Of a stretch of DNA of 13,716 nt, positions 7,963 through 13,716 are shown piece by piece. The notes under the pieces were generated by a model. That model saw only the letters and a list, made by a program, of their open reading frames with translations. It was not told where the DNA came from and ran no database searches. The stretch's first letter is position 1, and each line of letters opens with the position of its first letter. The position numbers and the translations under genes were made by a program. The stretch lies in NCBI GenBank assembly GCA_944323495.1, contig CALUSZ010000095.1, positions 1 through 13,716 on the forward strand, read 5' to 3'. The DNA is from Candidatus Gastranaerophilales bacterium (GTDB lineage: Bacteria; Cyanobacteriota; Vampirovibrionia; Gastranaerophilales; Gastranaerophilaceae).

Positions 7963-8571
7963 ATGATTTATAAATTATTAGAGCTTATATTTACTGTTAT
8001 TGTAGCTTATTTAATAGGTTCAATACCAACAGGATATTTGATAGTGAAAGCAAAGACCGGTCAGGATATAAGGACAATAGGCTCTGGCTCTACCGGTGCT
8101 ACAAATGTAAAACGTGTTTTGGGTAAGAAATACTTTTTTATAGTAATGCTTTTAGATGCCCTTAAAGGTGCTTTGCCTGTCATACTTGCAGAAAACTTTA
8201 TTTCTGCAGGCTCTTCTTTAGGTCTGGCGCCTGTTTTAGCAGCGGTTGCTGTAATAATCGGGCATAGTAAATCAATCTTTTTGCAGTTTAAGGGGGGAAA
8301 ATCTGTGGCGTCAGGTGTTGGCACGATTCTTGCTCTTAATCTTGTTGTCGGACTTGTTATTGCGCTGGTCTGGGGAATTGTAACATATACGACAAAATAT
8401 GTATCAGTGGGTTCAATTGTAGCGCTTGTTATTTCTCCATTTGTAATGTTTTATCTTTCTGCTCCGATTGCATATGTTGCATATTGTGCGCTGGGAGCTG
8501 TTTATATTGTTTATTTACATAGAGAAAATATTAAACGTCTGATGCTTGGAAATGAAAATAAGGTTAGGTAG
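7963..8571 (+). CDS. plsY: Acyl-phosphate:glycerol-3-phosphate acyltransferase
   Basis: PlsY transfers the acyl group of acyl phosphate to glycerol-3-phosphate to make lysophosphatidic acid at the inner membrane, the first step of phospholipid synthesis in bacteria using the PlsX/PlsY route. The 202-residue protein has normal length and several membrane segments. Conserved cytoplasmic motifs are all present: GSIPTGYL (19-26), GSGSTGATNV (40-49), LDALKG (64-69), GHSKSIFLQFKGGKSVASG (100-118) and the C-terminal HRENIKRLMLG (186-196). The Ser-Thr in GSGSTGATN replaces the more usual Asn-Ile/Leu; I associate this form with cyanobacteria, which supports the lineage guess. FKGGKS replaces the common FKGGKG. 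The gene has a strong ribosome site and ends six bases from the convergent glycosyltransferase gene. Confidence 0.96.
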   Translation: MIYKLLELIFTVIVAYLIGSIPTGYLIVKAKTGQDIRTIGSGSTGATNVKRVLGKKYFFIVMLLDALKGALPVILAENFISAGSSLGLAPVLAAVAVIIGHSKSIFLQFKGGKSVASGVGTILALNLVVGLVIALVWGIVTYTTKYVSVGSIVALVISPFVMFYLSAPIAYVAYCALGAVYIVYLHRENIKRLMLGNENKVR

Positions 8572-8574
8572 TGT

Positions 8575-8594
8575 GAATTAGATTAATTCTTTTT
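8575..8594 (+). terminator. Weak AT-rich terminator-like hairpin after plsY
   Basis: GAATTA (8575-8580) and TAATTC (8584-8589) form a perfect 6-bp stem with a 3-base loop, followed by TTTTT (8590-8594). It begins three bases after the plsY stop and overlaps the last codons of the convergent glycosyltransferase gene. The stem has only two G-C pairs, so termination may be inefficient. Confidence 0.35.
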
Positions 8595-9540
8595 CCTTAA
8601 TATATCTTGGTCTTGCCTTGACCTCATTAAATATCTGTCCTAAATATTCGCCAATAATTCCGAGGCAGAATAACTGCAGACCGCCAAAAAATGCCAGAAG
8701 TACAACCAGCGTTGCCCAGCCGCTTGGAGTGTTGTGGAGTAAATATTTTTCTATAACAACATCAACCGCCAAAAGACAGCTGCCCAAAACCGTTAAGACT
8801 CCGATTACCGCAATAATCCTGAGCGGAACAATGCTGAATGCTGTTATTCCGTTTAGGGCAAGGCTTGTTAGAGAAAAGAAATTAAATTTTGAAGAACCCA
8901 AAGCTCTGGGTTTTACATCAAAATGTACATAGGCCGTTTTAAGGCCTATTTCGTGGAAGAAACCTCTTAAAAATAACCCGGCCTCCGAGTATTTTTCCAA
9001 AATTTCAAGCCCTTTGCTGCTCACGAGTCTGAAATCCGAATGGTTAGGGGGGATTTTTACTCCCAAAATATTCATAAGTTTGTAGAAACATAGGGCCGTA
9101 TATTTTTTGAAAAATGAATCGGTTTTTCTATCGTTTCTGATTCCGGATACAATTTCAGCTCCGTTATGGTATTCATCAATAAATTTTTCTATTGCATTTT
9201 CGTCCTGCTGTAAGTCTGCATCAATTGATACAACACAGTCGCAGCCGATTTCTTTTACACCAAGCAAGCCGGCAATAAGAGCTTTCTGGTTGCCATAGTT
9301 GCGGATAAATTTTGTTCCCTTTACTTTAGAGCCGTATTTTTTATGCAGCTCTTCTATAATTTCCCAGGTAGTATCTTTGGAACCGTCATCTACAAGATAA
9401 AGATAACTGTCTTTAGAAATTTTATCTTTCTTAATAATCCCGTCTAAAACATTCAAAAGCGTTTCTACCGTTGATTTAACTACCAGCTCTTCATTGTAGC
9501 AGGGGATAATAATTGCAAGTTTTGTTTTTTTGCTTCTCAT
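8578..9540 (-). CDS. Polyprenyl-phosphate glycosyltransferase (DPM1/GtrB/ArnC-like GT2)
   Basis: The 320-residue protein is a GT-A fold family 2 glycosyltransferase with two C-terminal membrane helices (about 236-262 and 274-297). Members transfer a sugar from a nucleotide sugar to a polyprenyl phosphate on the cytoplasmic face. Motifs: IIPCYNEE (11-18), LVDDGSKDTT (49-58), the metal-binding DADLQQ (107-112), DRKTDSFFKK (137-146), SDFRLVS (168-174), and the C-terminal GEYLGQIFNEVKARPRY (297-313). The chosen ATG at 9540 is preceded by GAGAGG at a good distance and starts right before the first GT strand. The frame stays open further upstream, but that part is antisense to the deacetylase gene and unlike the family. 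It is divergent from a YdjC-family deacetylase. The sugar is unknown; a hexosamine is suggested by the neighbour. Confidence 0.93.
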   Translation of the reverse strand: MRSKKTKLAIIIPCYNEELVVKSTVETLLNVLDGIIKKDKISKDSYLYLVDDGSKDTTWEIIEELHKKYGSKVKGTKFIRNYGNQKALIAGLLGVKEIGCDCVVSIDADLQQDENAIEKFIDEYHNGAEIVSGIRNDRKTDSFFKKYTALCFYKLMNILGVKIPPNHSDFRLVSSKGLEILEKYSEAGLFLRGFFHEIGLKTAYVHFDVKPRALGSSKFNFFSLTSLALNGITAFSIVPLRIIAVIGVLTVLGSCLLAVDVVIEKYLLHNTPSGWATLVVLLAFFGGLQLFCLGIIGEYLGQIFNEVKARPRYIKEKELI

Positions 9541-9554
9541 TGTAATCCTCTCTA

Positions 9555-9564
9555 TATTATAATA
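9555..9564. promoter_or_regulatory. Shared palindromic -10 region of divergent glycosyltransferase and deacetylase genes
   Basis: The perfect 10-base palindrome TATTATAATA contains TATAAT on the plus strand (9558-9563) and TATAAT on the minus strand (9561-9556), overlapping by four bases. Plus-strand use leaves 32 bases before the TTG start of the deacetylase. Minus-strand use leaves 15 bases before the ATG of the glycosyltransferase, a short leader that still includes GAGG. No good -35 box is visible on either side. Confidence 0.45.
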
Positions 9565-9583
9565 CAATAAATTACAGGAAAAT

Positions 9584-9590
9584 AAAGGAG
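9584..9590 (+). promoter_or_regulatory. Ribosome binding site deciding the TTG start
   Basis: AAAGGAG is a near-consensus Shine-Dalgarno located five bases before TTG at 9596. No ATG lies in frame between it and the conserved NADDFG motif, so the TTG start is well supported. Confidence 0.8.
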
Positions 9591-9595
9591 CAAAT

Positions 9596-10453
9596 TTGTC
9601 TGATAAGAAATTCATATTAAATGCAGATGATTTTGGAATGAGTGAAGCTTTTAACAGAGCCGTGCTTGAAGGGTATTCATCAGGAATTCTGAAAAGTGTG
9701 AGTCTTACGGCAAACGGTGAAGCGTTTGAAGAAGCATGCAAAAAAGTTATTCCTGCCTGTCCTGGTTTAGGGGTTGGAATTCATTTGAATATAATTGAGG
9801 GAAAATCTCTCTGTCTTGATTTGGATAGGCTTACGGATAACAACGGGAATTTTAATAATTCATTCGGCGCCTTGCTTTTGAAATCTTTGAATACAAAAGA
9901 TAATACTTTTTTAGAACAGGTGGAAAAGGAATTTAGAGCGCAGATTGAAGAGGTTTTGAAATATACAAAAGCTGACCATATTGATTCACATGTCCATGTT
10001 CATTCTATTCCGCGTATTTTTGATTTAGTCTGCAGGCTGGCAAAAGAATACGGAATAAAACAAGTTAGAACCCAGTTTGAAAAACCTTATATGATTCCTG
10101 ATGTACACAGGCATTTGAATTTAAAATATCCGGTAAATCTTATAAAAGTTGCTCTTTTGAATTTCTTTACGCTTATTAATGAACATACTGTTTTAAAATA
10201 TGAACTTAAAACCAATGATTATTTAATTGGTGTTGCTTATACCTCAATGATGAACAGCCTTGCAATATCATACGGGCTTATGGCTGTAAAGCAGGATAAG
10301 GCGACTGTTGAAGCTCTCATTCATCCTTGCAGGTATGAAGACGGTACAATTGATAATCATTTTACAGAATTTCAGATTACAAAAAATATGAAGCTGAAGG
10401 ATAAAATCGAAAAGTTAGGGTTTGAAATTACTAATTATGCTCAAGAAGATTAG
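9596..10453 (+). CDS. YdjC/ChbG-family carbohydrate deacetylase
   Basis: YdjC-family enzymes are metal-dependent deacetylases of N-acetylated sugars; members include ChbG (chitooligosaccharides), HpnK (hopanoid glycosides) and NaxD (undecaprenyl-phosphate-GalNAc). The 285-residue protein has normal length. The N-terminal NADDFGMS (9-16) carries the catalytic/metal Asp pair. GIHLN (61-65) and HIDSHVHVH (128-136) carry metal-binding His residues. ALIHPCRYEDG (240-250) resembles the conserved C-terminal His region. There is no signal peptide, so it should act in the cytoplasm or at the inner membrane face. It starts with TTG behind AAAGGAG. It is divergent from a polyprenyl-phosphate glycosyltransferase and overlaps the phospholipase-D-like gene by 17 bases. 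I infer a lipid-linked amino sugar as substrate; a free oligosaccharide is the alternative. Confidence 0.9.
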   Translation: MSDKKFILNADDFGMSEAFNRAVLEGYSSGILKSVSLTANGEAFEEACKKVIPACPGLGVGIHLNIIEGKSLCLDLDRLTDNNGNFNNSFGALLLKSLNTKDNTFLEQVEKEFRAQIEEVLKYTKADHIDSHVHVHSIPRIFDLVCRLAKEYGIKQVRTQFEKPYMIPDVHRHLNLKYPVNLIKVALLNFFTLINEHTVLKYELKTNDYLIGVAYTSMMNSLAISYGLMAVKQDKATVEALIHPCRYEDGTIDNHFTEFQITKNMKLKDKIEKLGFEITNYAQED

Positions 10454-12092
10454 TATTATTTTATTGTTTCTTTTGTTTATAACTTTTGCTGTATTCTTTC
10501 TTCAATCTGATAGAAGTTTTCGGGTAAGTGAGGTTATTTCTCCGGCTGAAATTATGCTGGAGGAGGGTGGTGTCTATAAAATAGATGGGCTGGAAACTTT
10601 TGATTCACATTTTACCTGGAAAAATAAAATACTTGCGCAAAATCTCGGAATAAGCGAAGAAGAAGCCTTTATTCTTGGAAACCTTGGAAAATACTGGGCT
10701 GAAAATCTTTTAAGCGGGCGTGAAATAAGGATATCCGATGGAGATTTGATATATTATAAGTTCAGCTACAATACGAAATTCCTTAACTCGCCTTTTTCAA
10801 TAAAAGAGAATAAATTAACCAACAAATATGCATTTGATAAGCTCTTAAAATCAATACGAAGTGCTAAATACGGTATTGTAAAGGGTGACAGCTATTATCC
10901 AATATCTCCGGAATTTGATAAGGGCGATTTTATTATTATGCGCAAAAGCCACTATAATAAAATATTCCCTAAACATGAAATAAAACCTCCAAGACCCATA
11001 TCTTCTTTGAATTTGGATAATATAAAACTAATTGTGTCTGATATGACGGTAAAGTTAAAACCGGACAGGAGCTGTAGAGAAGAAATCTGCAGGGAGATAC
11101 TTAATCATATTCGCTCTTCAAAGAGTACTATTGATATTGCAATCTACGGTTATTCTTCTACTCCTCAAATTGAAGAAGCCATAAAAGAGGCTATAAAAAG
11201 AGGAGTACAAATAAGACTTGTATATGATATAGATTCTAAAGGTGAAAATATTTATCCAGATACATTGAAATTTGCGAGCCTTATTCCTGATAAAATGACG
11301 GATAAAAATTCCGGCATGGTTAATAATATAATGCATAACAAGTTTTATATCTTTGACGGGAAAACAGTTATTACAGGGTCTGCTAACCTATCTCACACGG
11401 ATATGTCAGGCTTTAATTCCAATAATATAATTGTTATTAATTCTTCCCAAATAGCAGAAGTTTATAAAAAAGAATTTGAACAAATGCTCGGTGGAAATTT
11501 TCATCAGGATAAAACATCTTATGACGGAAGATTTTATGAGAATTTCGAAATTTATTTTTCACCGCAGGATAACCCCCTTACGAATGCAGTAATTCCAAGG
11601 ATTAAACAAGCACAAAAATATGTCTATATTCCGGCATTTTTCGTAACGGACAAAAAATTTATAGAAGAGCTTATAAATGCTAAAAAGCGCGGAGTTGATG
11701 TAAAAATAATTTTAGATGCGCTCTCTGCTTCCAGCAAATATTCAAGACATGAAGAATTAAGACAAGCTGGGATTCCCGTCAAAACAGAGAATTTCGCCGG
11801 CAAAATGCATACAAAAACCATTGTAATTGATGACAAATATCTCATTCTTGGCTCAATGAACTTTTCTAAGAGCGGCAATAGTAAAAATGATGAAAATCTT
11901 ATTGTTTTGAAAAACAACGAAGCTTCCATTTTCTTTAAAAACTTTTTTCTGTATCAGTGGAATAAAATTCCTGACAAATGGCTAAAATATAATGCCCGCG
12001 CAGAAAGCCCGGACTCAATCGGTTCCTGCTCAGATGGTTTGGATAATGATTATGATGGTCTGATAGATTCTGACGATGACGGGTGCAGGTAG
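10437..12092 (+). CDS. Membrane-anchored/secreted phospholipase-D-like protein with C-terminal Asp-rich calcium-type motif
   Basis: The 551-residue protein begins with an uncleaved anchor or signal peptide (hydrophobic residues 5-22), so the rest is probably exported. Two HKD motifs define the PLD superfamily: H300-x-K302-x4-D307 followed by GSANLS, and H458-x-K460-x4-D465 followed by GSMNFS. Both are intact, so phosphodiesterase activity on lipids or nucleic acids is expected. Residues 30-185 before the PLD pair are not clearly assigned; YKIDGLETFD and WAENLLSGREIRI are faintly like staphylococcal-nuclease-type domains. The tail has CSDGLDNDYDGLIDSDDDGC (531-550), an Asp-rich Ca-binding-like loop between two Cys. 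I prefer ATG at 10437; an in-frame TTG at 10422 would add five residues. Either start overlaps the deacetylase gene, implying one operon. Confidence 0.88.
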   Translation: MLKKISIILLFLLFITFAVFFLQSDRSFRVSEVISPAEIMLEEGGVYKIDGLETFDSHFTWKNKILAQNLGISEEEAFILGNLGKYWAENLLSGREIRISDGDLIYYKFSYNTKFLNSPFSIKENKLTNKYAFDKLLKSIRSAKYGIVKGDSYYPISPEFDKGDFIIMRKSHYNKIFPKHEIKPPRPISSLNLDNIKLIVSDMTVKLKPDRSCREEICREILNHIRSSKSTIDIAIYGYSSTPQIEEAIKEAIKRGVQIRLVYDIDSKGENIYPDTLKFASLIPDKMTDKNSGMVNNIMHNKFYIFDGKTVITGSANLSHTDMSGFNSNNIIVINSSQIAEVYKKEFEQMLGGNFHQDKTSYDGRFYENFEIYFSPQDNPLTNAVIPRIKQAQKYVYIPAFFVTDKKFIEELINAKKRGVDVKIILDALSASSKYSRHEELRQAGIPVKTENFAGKMHTKTIVIDDKYLILGSMNFSKSGNSKNDENLIVLKNNEASIFFKNFFLYQWNKIPDKWLKYNARAESPDSIGSCSDGLDNDYDGLIDSDDDGCR

Positions 12093-12179
12093 AATTGTAA
12101 AGTTTTGTAAATGACCTTTCTAAAAACAGGCAATTTTTAAACAAAAAAATACTTCATGTATATAAGGGAAAATTAAAAA

Positions 12180-12194
12180 TTGTAAGGTATACAA
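12180..12194. repeat. Short inverted repeat upstream of the 407-residue protein gene
   Basis: TTGTA (12180-12184) and TACAA (12190-12194) form an inverted repeat with a 5-base spacer, close to the presumed promoter. It could be an operator half-site pair, but the arms are short and the context AT-rich. Confidence 0.25.
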
Positions 12195-12199
12195 AGTAA

Positions 12200-12244
12200 G
12201 ATAATAAAGGTTATTGTATCTAAATTATCTTGTAAGAAAGGCGG
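12200..12244 (+). promoter_or_regulatory. Candidate -10 and ribosome site for the 407-residue protein
   Basis: GATAAT (12200-12205) is a 5-of-6 match to the -10 consensus but has no well-spaced -35. AAAGGCGG (12237-12244), one base off AAAGGAGG, is a strong Shine-Dalgarno six bases before the ATG at 12251. The ribosome site is convincing; the promoter placement is tentative. The 158 bases between the PLD-like gene and this gene hold no other clear gene or terminator. Confidence 0.45.
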
Positions 12245-12250
12245 TTATTT

Positions 12251-13474
12251 ATGTCACTAGGTTTAGGAATCAATGGTATCAGCTCATACGCAAACGACCC
12301 GTATTTTGCATATGCTCTTAACGCATACAATCCGAATTTTCAAGGCACACAGCAGACAATGTCACAGCCTCAAGTGACAACACCTGCCGTTGATACAAGC
12401 GCCTCAACAGCAAATCTACCGCAAGCGGACTATTCAGAAAAAGATTCTAATGCAGGTACTGTAGCAGGAGTAATCGGAACCCTAGCAACTGCAGGAACTT
12501 TGATATACGCTTACAAAAAAGGTAAAGGAACCGGCGAAGGCTTAACTCGTTTAGCAAATGGGTTTAAGAAAATGTTTGGAATTGGTTCCGTTGGAGAAAA
12601 TGTTGAAAAAGCATCTCGTGCAATGAAAGAATTCCGCTTTAGAGCCAAAGACGGCAGCCAGATTTTTGTAAAAGACGGAAAAATTGTTAATATTATTGAA
12701 AAAGGCGGTAATACAGAAATTAAAGGAATGAAAGAAATTAACAAATTATTACAGGATAAAGGTATTGATCAAAAAGATTTGCTAGATTATAAAAAACTGA
12801 AAAATATTAAATTCAAAGATTATTCTTTTGAAATTGATTATGCAGGAAAGAAAATCTTGGTAGAAAATGGTAAAATTGCAAAAATCAATGGCACTATAAG
12901 TGCTGACATTGAAAAAGAATTAGGTGGAAAAGATGCTTACGATAATCTTATGAAAATTGTAAAAACCGTTGAAGAAGGCGGAACGCCTAAAAAGAGAACC
13001 ATTAGGAATCTAAATGTTTCTTCTTATGAATGGAGCCAAGATGGAATTACCGGTTCTGTTAAGAAAAGTAGGAGGGGTAATTATTACCTGGTAGATAGCG
13101 TTACTCAAAACGGTGGACGTAAAACATTAACAGAAACTGAACGAAATGCTTATCTTGAAAGAAACAAGGATTTAAATAACACAATTAATGAATTAATCCA
13201 AAAGGGCCATGCGGAAGGTATCAATGTTAGCAGATTTACATGTTTTGATAAGAAAGGTAATAAATTATTTGTTAACCAAAAAGGTGAAATTATAGGCGTT
13301 GAGCTTCGTGATCCTATAAAAATAGACGGTAATGATGTTAAAGTCTTAAAAGATGGTAATGACAGGACTCATTTAGATGCTTGGTTATATAATAATAGTG
13401 AAGCAAAAGATATTGTAAAAAAAGAATTTGAATCAGGTTTGGCTCCGGATGGTGCAACTTTCACAGCAGTATAA
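12251..13474 (+). CDS. Unrecognised membrane-associated protein with a repeated 'GxxIFVxxGKI' motif
   Basis: I do not recognise a named family. The 407-residue protein begins with a Tyr/Asn/Pro-rich segment (DPYFAYALNAYNPNF, 16-30) and a Thr/Ser/Gln/Pro-rich linker (31-66). A glycine-rich hydrophobic segment (68-88) follows that could cross the membrane, then KKGKG. The remaining region holds three copies of a roughly 22-residue beta-like motif: 128-149 (RFRAKDGSQIFVKDGKIVNI), 191-213 (with KKILVENGKIAKI) and 328-350 (with NKLFVNQKGEIIGV). No cleavable signal peptide is obvious. Transcription is probably monocistronic: a strong Shine-Dalgarno precedes it and a perfect terminator follows. The N-terminus resembles proteins I associate with Gastranaerophilales. 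A surface or envelope role is a guess. Confidence 0.85.
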   Translation: MSLGLGINGISSYANDPYFAYALNAYNPNFQGTQQTMSQPQVTTPAVDTSASTANLPQADYSEKDSNAGTVAGVIGTLATAGTLIYAYKKGKGTGEGLTRLANGFKKMFGIGSVGENVEKASRAMKEFRFRAKDGSQIFVKDGKIVNIIEKGGNTEIKGMKEINKLLQDKGIDQKDLLDYKKLKNIKFKDYSFEIDYAGKKILVENGKIAKINGTISADIEKELGGKDAYDNLMKIVKTVEEGGTPKKRTIRNLNVSSYEWSQDGITGSVKKSRRGNYYLVDSVTQNGGRKTLTETERNAYLERNKDLNNTINELIQKGHAEGINVSRFTCFDKKGNKLFVNQKGEIIGVELRDPIKIDGNDVKVLKDGNDRTHLDAWLYNNSEAKDIVKKEFESGLAPDGATFTAV

Positions 13475-13502
13475 ATCTTTCCCCTTTCTCCAATATATAC
13501 AG

Positions 13503-13530
13503 CCCCCGATTTAATAAATCGGGGGTTTTT
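13503..13530 (+). terminator. Strong intrinsic terminator after the 407-residue protein gene
   Basis: CCCCCGATTT (13503-13512) and AAATCGGGGG (13516-13525) form a perfect 10-bp stem with a 3-base loop, followed by TTTTT (13526-13530). It ends transcription just before the ComF-family gene's promoter. Confidence 0.95.
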
Positions 13531-13537
13531 ATGTCTA

Positions 13538-13552
13538 TGTTATAATTCAGCT
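13538..13552 (+). promoter_or_regulatory. Extended -10 six bases before ATG of ComF-family gene (leaderless candidate)
   Basis: TGT-TATAAT (13538-13546) is a perfect extended -10, ending six bases (TCAGCT) before the ATG at 13553. There is no Shine-Dalgarno. The -35 position would fall in the terminator stem and shows no match, as expected if the extended -10 is sufficient. Transcription would start at or next to the A of the ATG. Confidence 0.6.
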
Positions 13553-13716
13553 ATGAAAAAGATTTTAGAAACATTTTTGGATTTGATTTATAAAAAGAAG
13601 TGCTATTTTTGCCGTTCTTCTAAATATTCGCTCAAAATGTGTCCTGAATGTTATAAAGAACTTAATTTTGCAAATTTTCAGCCAAATAGAATTATAGAGG
13701 AGGTAAATATTTATTC
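13553..13716 (+). CDS. ComF-family protein, N-terminal part (cut by window edge)
   Basis: Only the first 54 codons are present. They read as MKKILETFLDLIYKKKCYFC followed later by MCPECYKEL, with a four-cysteine zinc-finger arrangement, C17-x2-C20 and C30-x2-C33. The hydrophobic 'LDLIYxxxCxxC' opening and the second CxxC are typical of the ComF/ComFC family. Its C-terminal phosphoribosyltransferase-like domain, outside this window, is linked to DNA uptake and processing in competence. The gene directly follows a strong terminator and has its own promoter. No function beyond family membership can be claimed from this fragment. Confidence 0.8.
   Translation, partial: MKKILETFLDLIYKKKCYFCRSSKYSLKMCPECYKELNFANFQPNRIIEEVNIY

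Noticed and set aside
8061..8324. Minus-strand open frame inside plsY.
   Set aside because: It mirrors the conserved PlsY motifs on the other strand, with no ribosome site and no recognisable product.
5604..8571. Defence-island reading of the STAND-like ATPase and neighbours.
   Set aside because: The adjacent genes are housekeeping (rsmG, plsY), and there is no nuclease, protease or other effector fused or linked to the ATPase, nor any mobile-element trace.
9541..9741. N-terminal extension of the glycosyltransferase frame on the minus strand (67 extra residues).
   Set aside because: It is antisense to the start of the YdjC-family gene, unlike the family, and the ATG at 9540 has a good ribosome site right before the first GT motif.
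10422..10436. TTG at 10422 as the start of the phospholipase-D-like gene.
   Set aside because: AGGG sits only one base before it, and ATG at 10437 begins a cleaner signal/anchor sequence. The TTG start cannot be fully excluded.
12116..12140. Possible hairpin (CC...GG with a following T run) after the phospholipase-D-like gene.
   Set aside because: The stem is only two or three pairs long with a large loop, too weak to call a terminator.

Overview
This is an AT-rich bacterial chromosomal window holding eleven protein-coding genes, two of them cut by the window edges. They are packed densely on both strands. I see no rRNA, tRNA, CRISPR array, insertion sequence or phage gene. The lineage call is an inference. 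PlsY carries the GSGSTGATNV form of its first motif, which I associate with cyanobacteria. The 407-residue protein near the right end opens with an 'NDPYFAYALNAYNPNF' style N-terminus like those I associate with the gut Gastranaerophilales (Melainabacteria/Vampirovibrionia). A fermentative, non-photosynthetic member of the cyanobacterial phylum fits best, with moderate confidence.

Layout. 2-1495 (+) is the 3' part of an unrecognised lysine- and glutamate-rich protein, ended by a clear intrinsic terminator. 3869-1585 (-) is a two-gene operon: a thiamine-diphosphate 2-keto-acid decarboxylase of the pyruvate/indolepyruvate decarboxylase type, coupled by TAATG to guanylate kinase (gmk). 3940-5022 (+) is a membrane acyltransferase of the acyltransferase-3 family; its end overlaps the end of convergent rsmG. 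7853-5009 (-) is a second two-gene operon: a STAND-like ATPase with C-terminal TPRs, then rsmG. 7963-8571 (+) is plsY. 9540-8578 (-) is a polyprenyl-phosphate glycosyltransferase, divergent from 9596-10453 (+), a YdjC-family deacetylase, and 10437-12092 (+), a membrane-anchored phospholipase-D-like protein. 12251-13474 (+) is an unrecognised membrane-associated protein with an internally repeated motif and a strong terminator. 13553 to the right edge is the zinc-finger start of a ComF-family protein.

How the genes work together. Much of the window concerns the cell envelope: PlsY makes lysophosphatidic acid, the acyltransferase probably O-acylates a surface glycan or lipid, and the glycosyltransferase/YdjC pair resembles the two-step system that makes undecaprenyl-phosphate-linked deacetylated hexosamine (FlmF2/NaxD in Francisella). 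gmk and rsmG are housekeeping genes, each translated downstream of an accessory gene.

The most interesting non-coding signal concerns start sites. Most independently expressed genes have a good Shine-Dalgarno sequence. Three genes without one (at 3940, 7853 and 13553) each have a -10-like hexamer ending exactly six bases before the ATG, the arrangement expected for leaderless mRNAs.
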